This document shows positions 4,929-5,664 of a stretch of DNA of 5,664 nucleotides, piece by piece (position 1 is the stretch's first letter; each line of letters starts with the position of its first letter). This stretch comes from 2-02-FULL-66-14 sp964651335 (GTDB lineage: Bacteria; Pseudomonadota; Gammaproteobacteria; Burkholderiales; SG8-39). Under the pieces are notes generated by a model that saw only the letters and a program-made list of their open reading frames with translations, searched no databases and was not told the origin of the DNA. Location: the NCBI GenBank assembly GCA_964651335.1, contig CAZYVT010000122.1, forward strand, positions 1-5,664, written 5' to 3'. The translations under genes and the position numbers were made by a program.

Positions 4929-5664
4929 GCCGCCTCCCGTTCGATCTCCATCACGACGCGGGTACCGCGCCCCGGCGCGGAGTCGATGCGCAGCGTGGCG
5001 CCAACGGCTTCCGCCCGCTCGCGCATGATGGCGAGCCCCCAGCTCGCGCGCGCCAGGCCGGCGCGTTCCACGTCGAAACCGGCCCCATCGTCCGTGATGG
5101 TGAGCGTCACCCGGTCCGGGGTCGCGGCGAGCGTGATCTGGATACGCTGCGCGCGCGCGTGCGCGGCGGCGTTGGCGAGCGCCTCCTGCGCAATGCGAAA
5201 CAGAGCCGTCTCAGCAGCAAGCGACAGCCGGGGCGCGAGATCTTCACCGTGCAGGGTGATCGGCGCGGCAAGGCGCGCGCCAAAGAGCTCCACGTAGGTG
5301 TGCAGCGCCGCCAGCAAGCCGTACTCGTCGAGCGCCGGTGGGTGCAAGTCCGCCATTACGTTTCGGATCTGCGCCGCCGTCTCTTCGAGCAGCGTCTGCG
5401 TGTCCCGGAGGCGGGCGCTGACCGGGCCGAGAGATTCCTGCGGAAGCTGGGAGCGGATGATGTTGAGGTTTAGATTGAGCGCGCCGAGACTCTGGCCGAT
5501 GCGATCGTGCAACTCGCGGTTGATGTCGCGCCGCTCGGCTTCCTCGACCTCGATCAGGCGCCGCGACAGGCCCTGCAGCCGCTCGGCGTAGCCGCGTAAC
5601 TCCTGCTCGGCCCGCTTGCGTTCGGTGATGACATCGAACACGGCCACGAAATATTCGCGTTTCG
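4925..5664 (-). CDS. PAS-linked sensor histidine kinase, HisKA_3/NarX type, N-terminus cut by window edge
   Basis: C-terminal 245 residues of a sensor kinase; the frame stays open to the right edge. The apparent GTG start at 5647 is an internal Val, because in-frame codons upstream (KREYF) complete a PAS C-terminal strand ending in VAVFDVITERKR. After a short helical linker comes the HisKA_3 dimerisation/phosphoacceptor domain with the H-box ELHDRIGQ (His codon at 5507-5509), then an HATPase_c domain: N-box in FRIAQEALANAAAHA, D-box TDDGAGFD, and a glycine box in WGLAIMRERAEAVGATL and SAPGRGT. This autophosphorylates on His and passes phosphate to the regulator encoded next, whose GTG overlaps this gene's TGA. 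The visible part has no membrane segment. The signal is set by the missing N-terminal region, so the stimulus and gene name cannot be given. Confidence 0.93.
   Translation of the reverse strand, partial: KREYFVAVFDVITERKRAEQELRGYAERLQGLSRRLIEVEEAERRDINRELHDRIGQSLGALNLNLNIIRSQLPQESLGPVSARLRDTQTLLEETAAQIRNVMADLHPPALDEYGLLAALHTYVELFGARLAAPITLHGEDLAPRLSLAAETALFRIAQEALANAAAHARAQRIQITLAATPDRVTLTITDDGAGFDVERAGLARASWGLAIMRERAEAVGATLRIDSAPGRGTRVVMEIEREAA
4933..4938 (-). promoter_or_regulatory. Ribosome binding site supporting the GTG start of the response regulator
   Basis: GGGAGG on the minus strand lies 4 nt before GTG 4928, within the last codons of the kinase gene. It supports GTG initiation and coupling of the two genes. 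Confidence 0.75.

Noticed and set aside
5645..5647. GTG as the start of a complete 240-residue kinase
   Set aside because: The frame stays open to the edge and the upstream codons continue a PAS domain strand; the GTG encodes an internal Val.

Overview
The window is G+C-rich by eye, and every supportable gene lies on the minus strand, transcribed from right to left. Codon use, the PAS/GAF/EAL signalling proteins and the NarL-type two-component pair suggest an environmental proteobacterium, most likely a betaproteobacterium. That assignment is by style only; there is no rRNA or other marker gene here. Nothing points to a mobile element, CRISPR array or RNA gene.

Layout in transcription order (right to left): (1) the C-terminal part of a PAS-linked sensor histidine kinase of the HisKA_3/NarX type, cut by the right edge (4925-5664); (2) its LuxR/NarL-type response regulator, starting with GTG and overlapping the kinase stop codon by 4 nt (4287-4928); (3) a 200-bp intergenic control region (4087-4286) with an FNR/Anr-like box (4242-4255), a perfect 7-4-7 inverted repeat (4190-4207) and a possible -10 element (4163-4168); (4) a small exported protein of unknown function (3547-4086); (5) a stand-alone receiver-domain protein (3109-3534); (6) a very large PAS-PAS-PAS-GAF-GGDEF-EAL protein that starts in a 4-nt ATGA overlap with the receiver gene and runs off the left edge (1-3112). 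I translated gene 6 codon by codon: it is open for 1037 codons with no frameshift or stop.

How the genes may work together (inference): the kinase/regulator pair senses a cytoplasmic cue. The regulator may bind the inverted repeat, whose geometry matches sites of GacA/UvrY-type regulators, and switch on the downstream unit, possibly together with an oxygen-responsive FNR-family activator. That unit encodes an exported protein, a receiver-only protein and a c-di-GMP enzyme. In the last, the GGDEF motif is degenerate (GGDHF) but all EAL catalytic residues I can place are present, so the predicted net activity is c-di-GMP hydrolysis. The most interesting parts are the compound control region, the unrecognised exported protein, and the tight coupling of a lone receiver to a multi-sensor phosphodiesterase.
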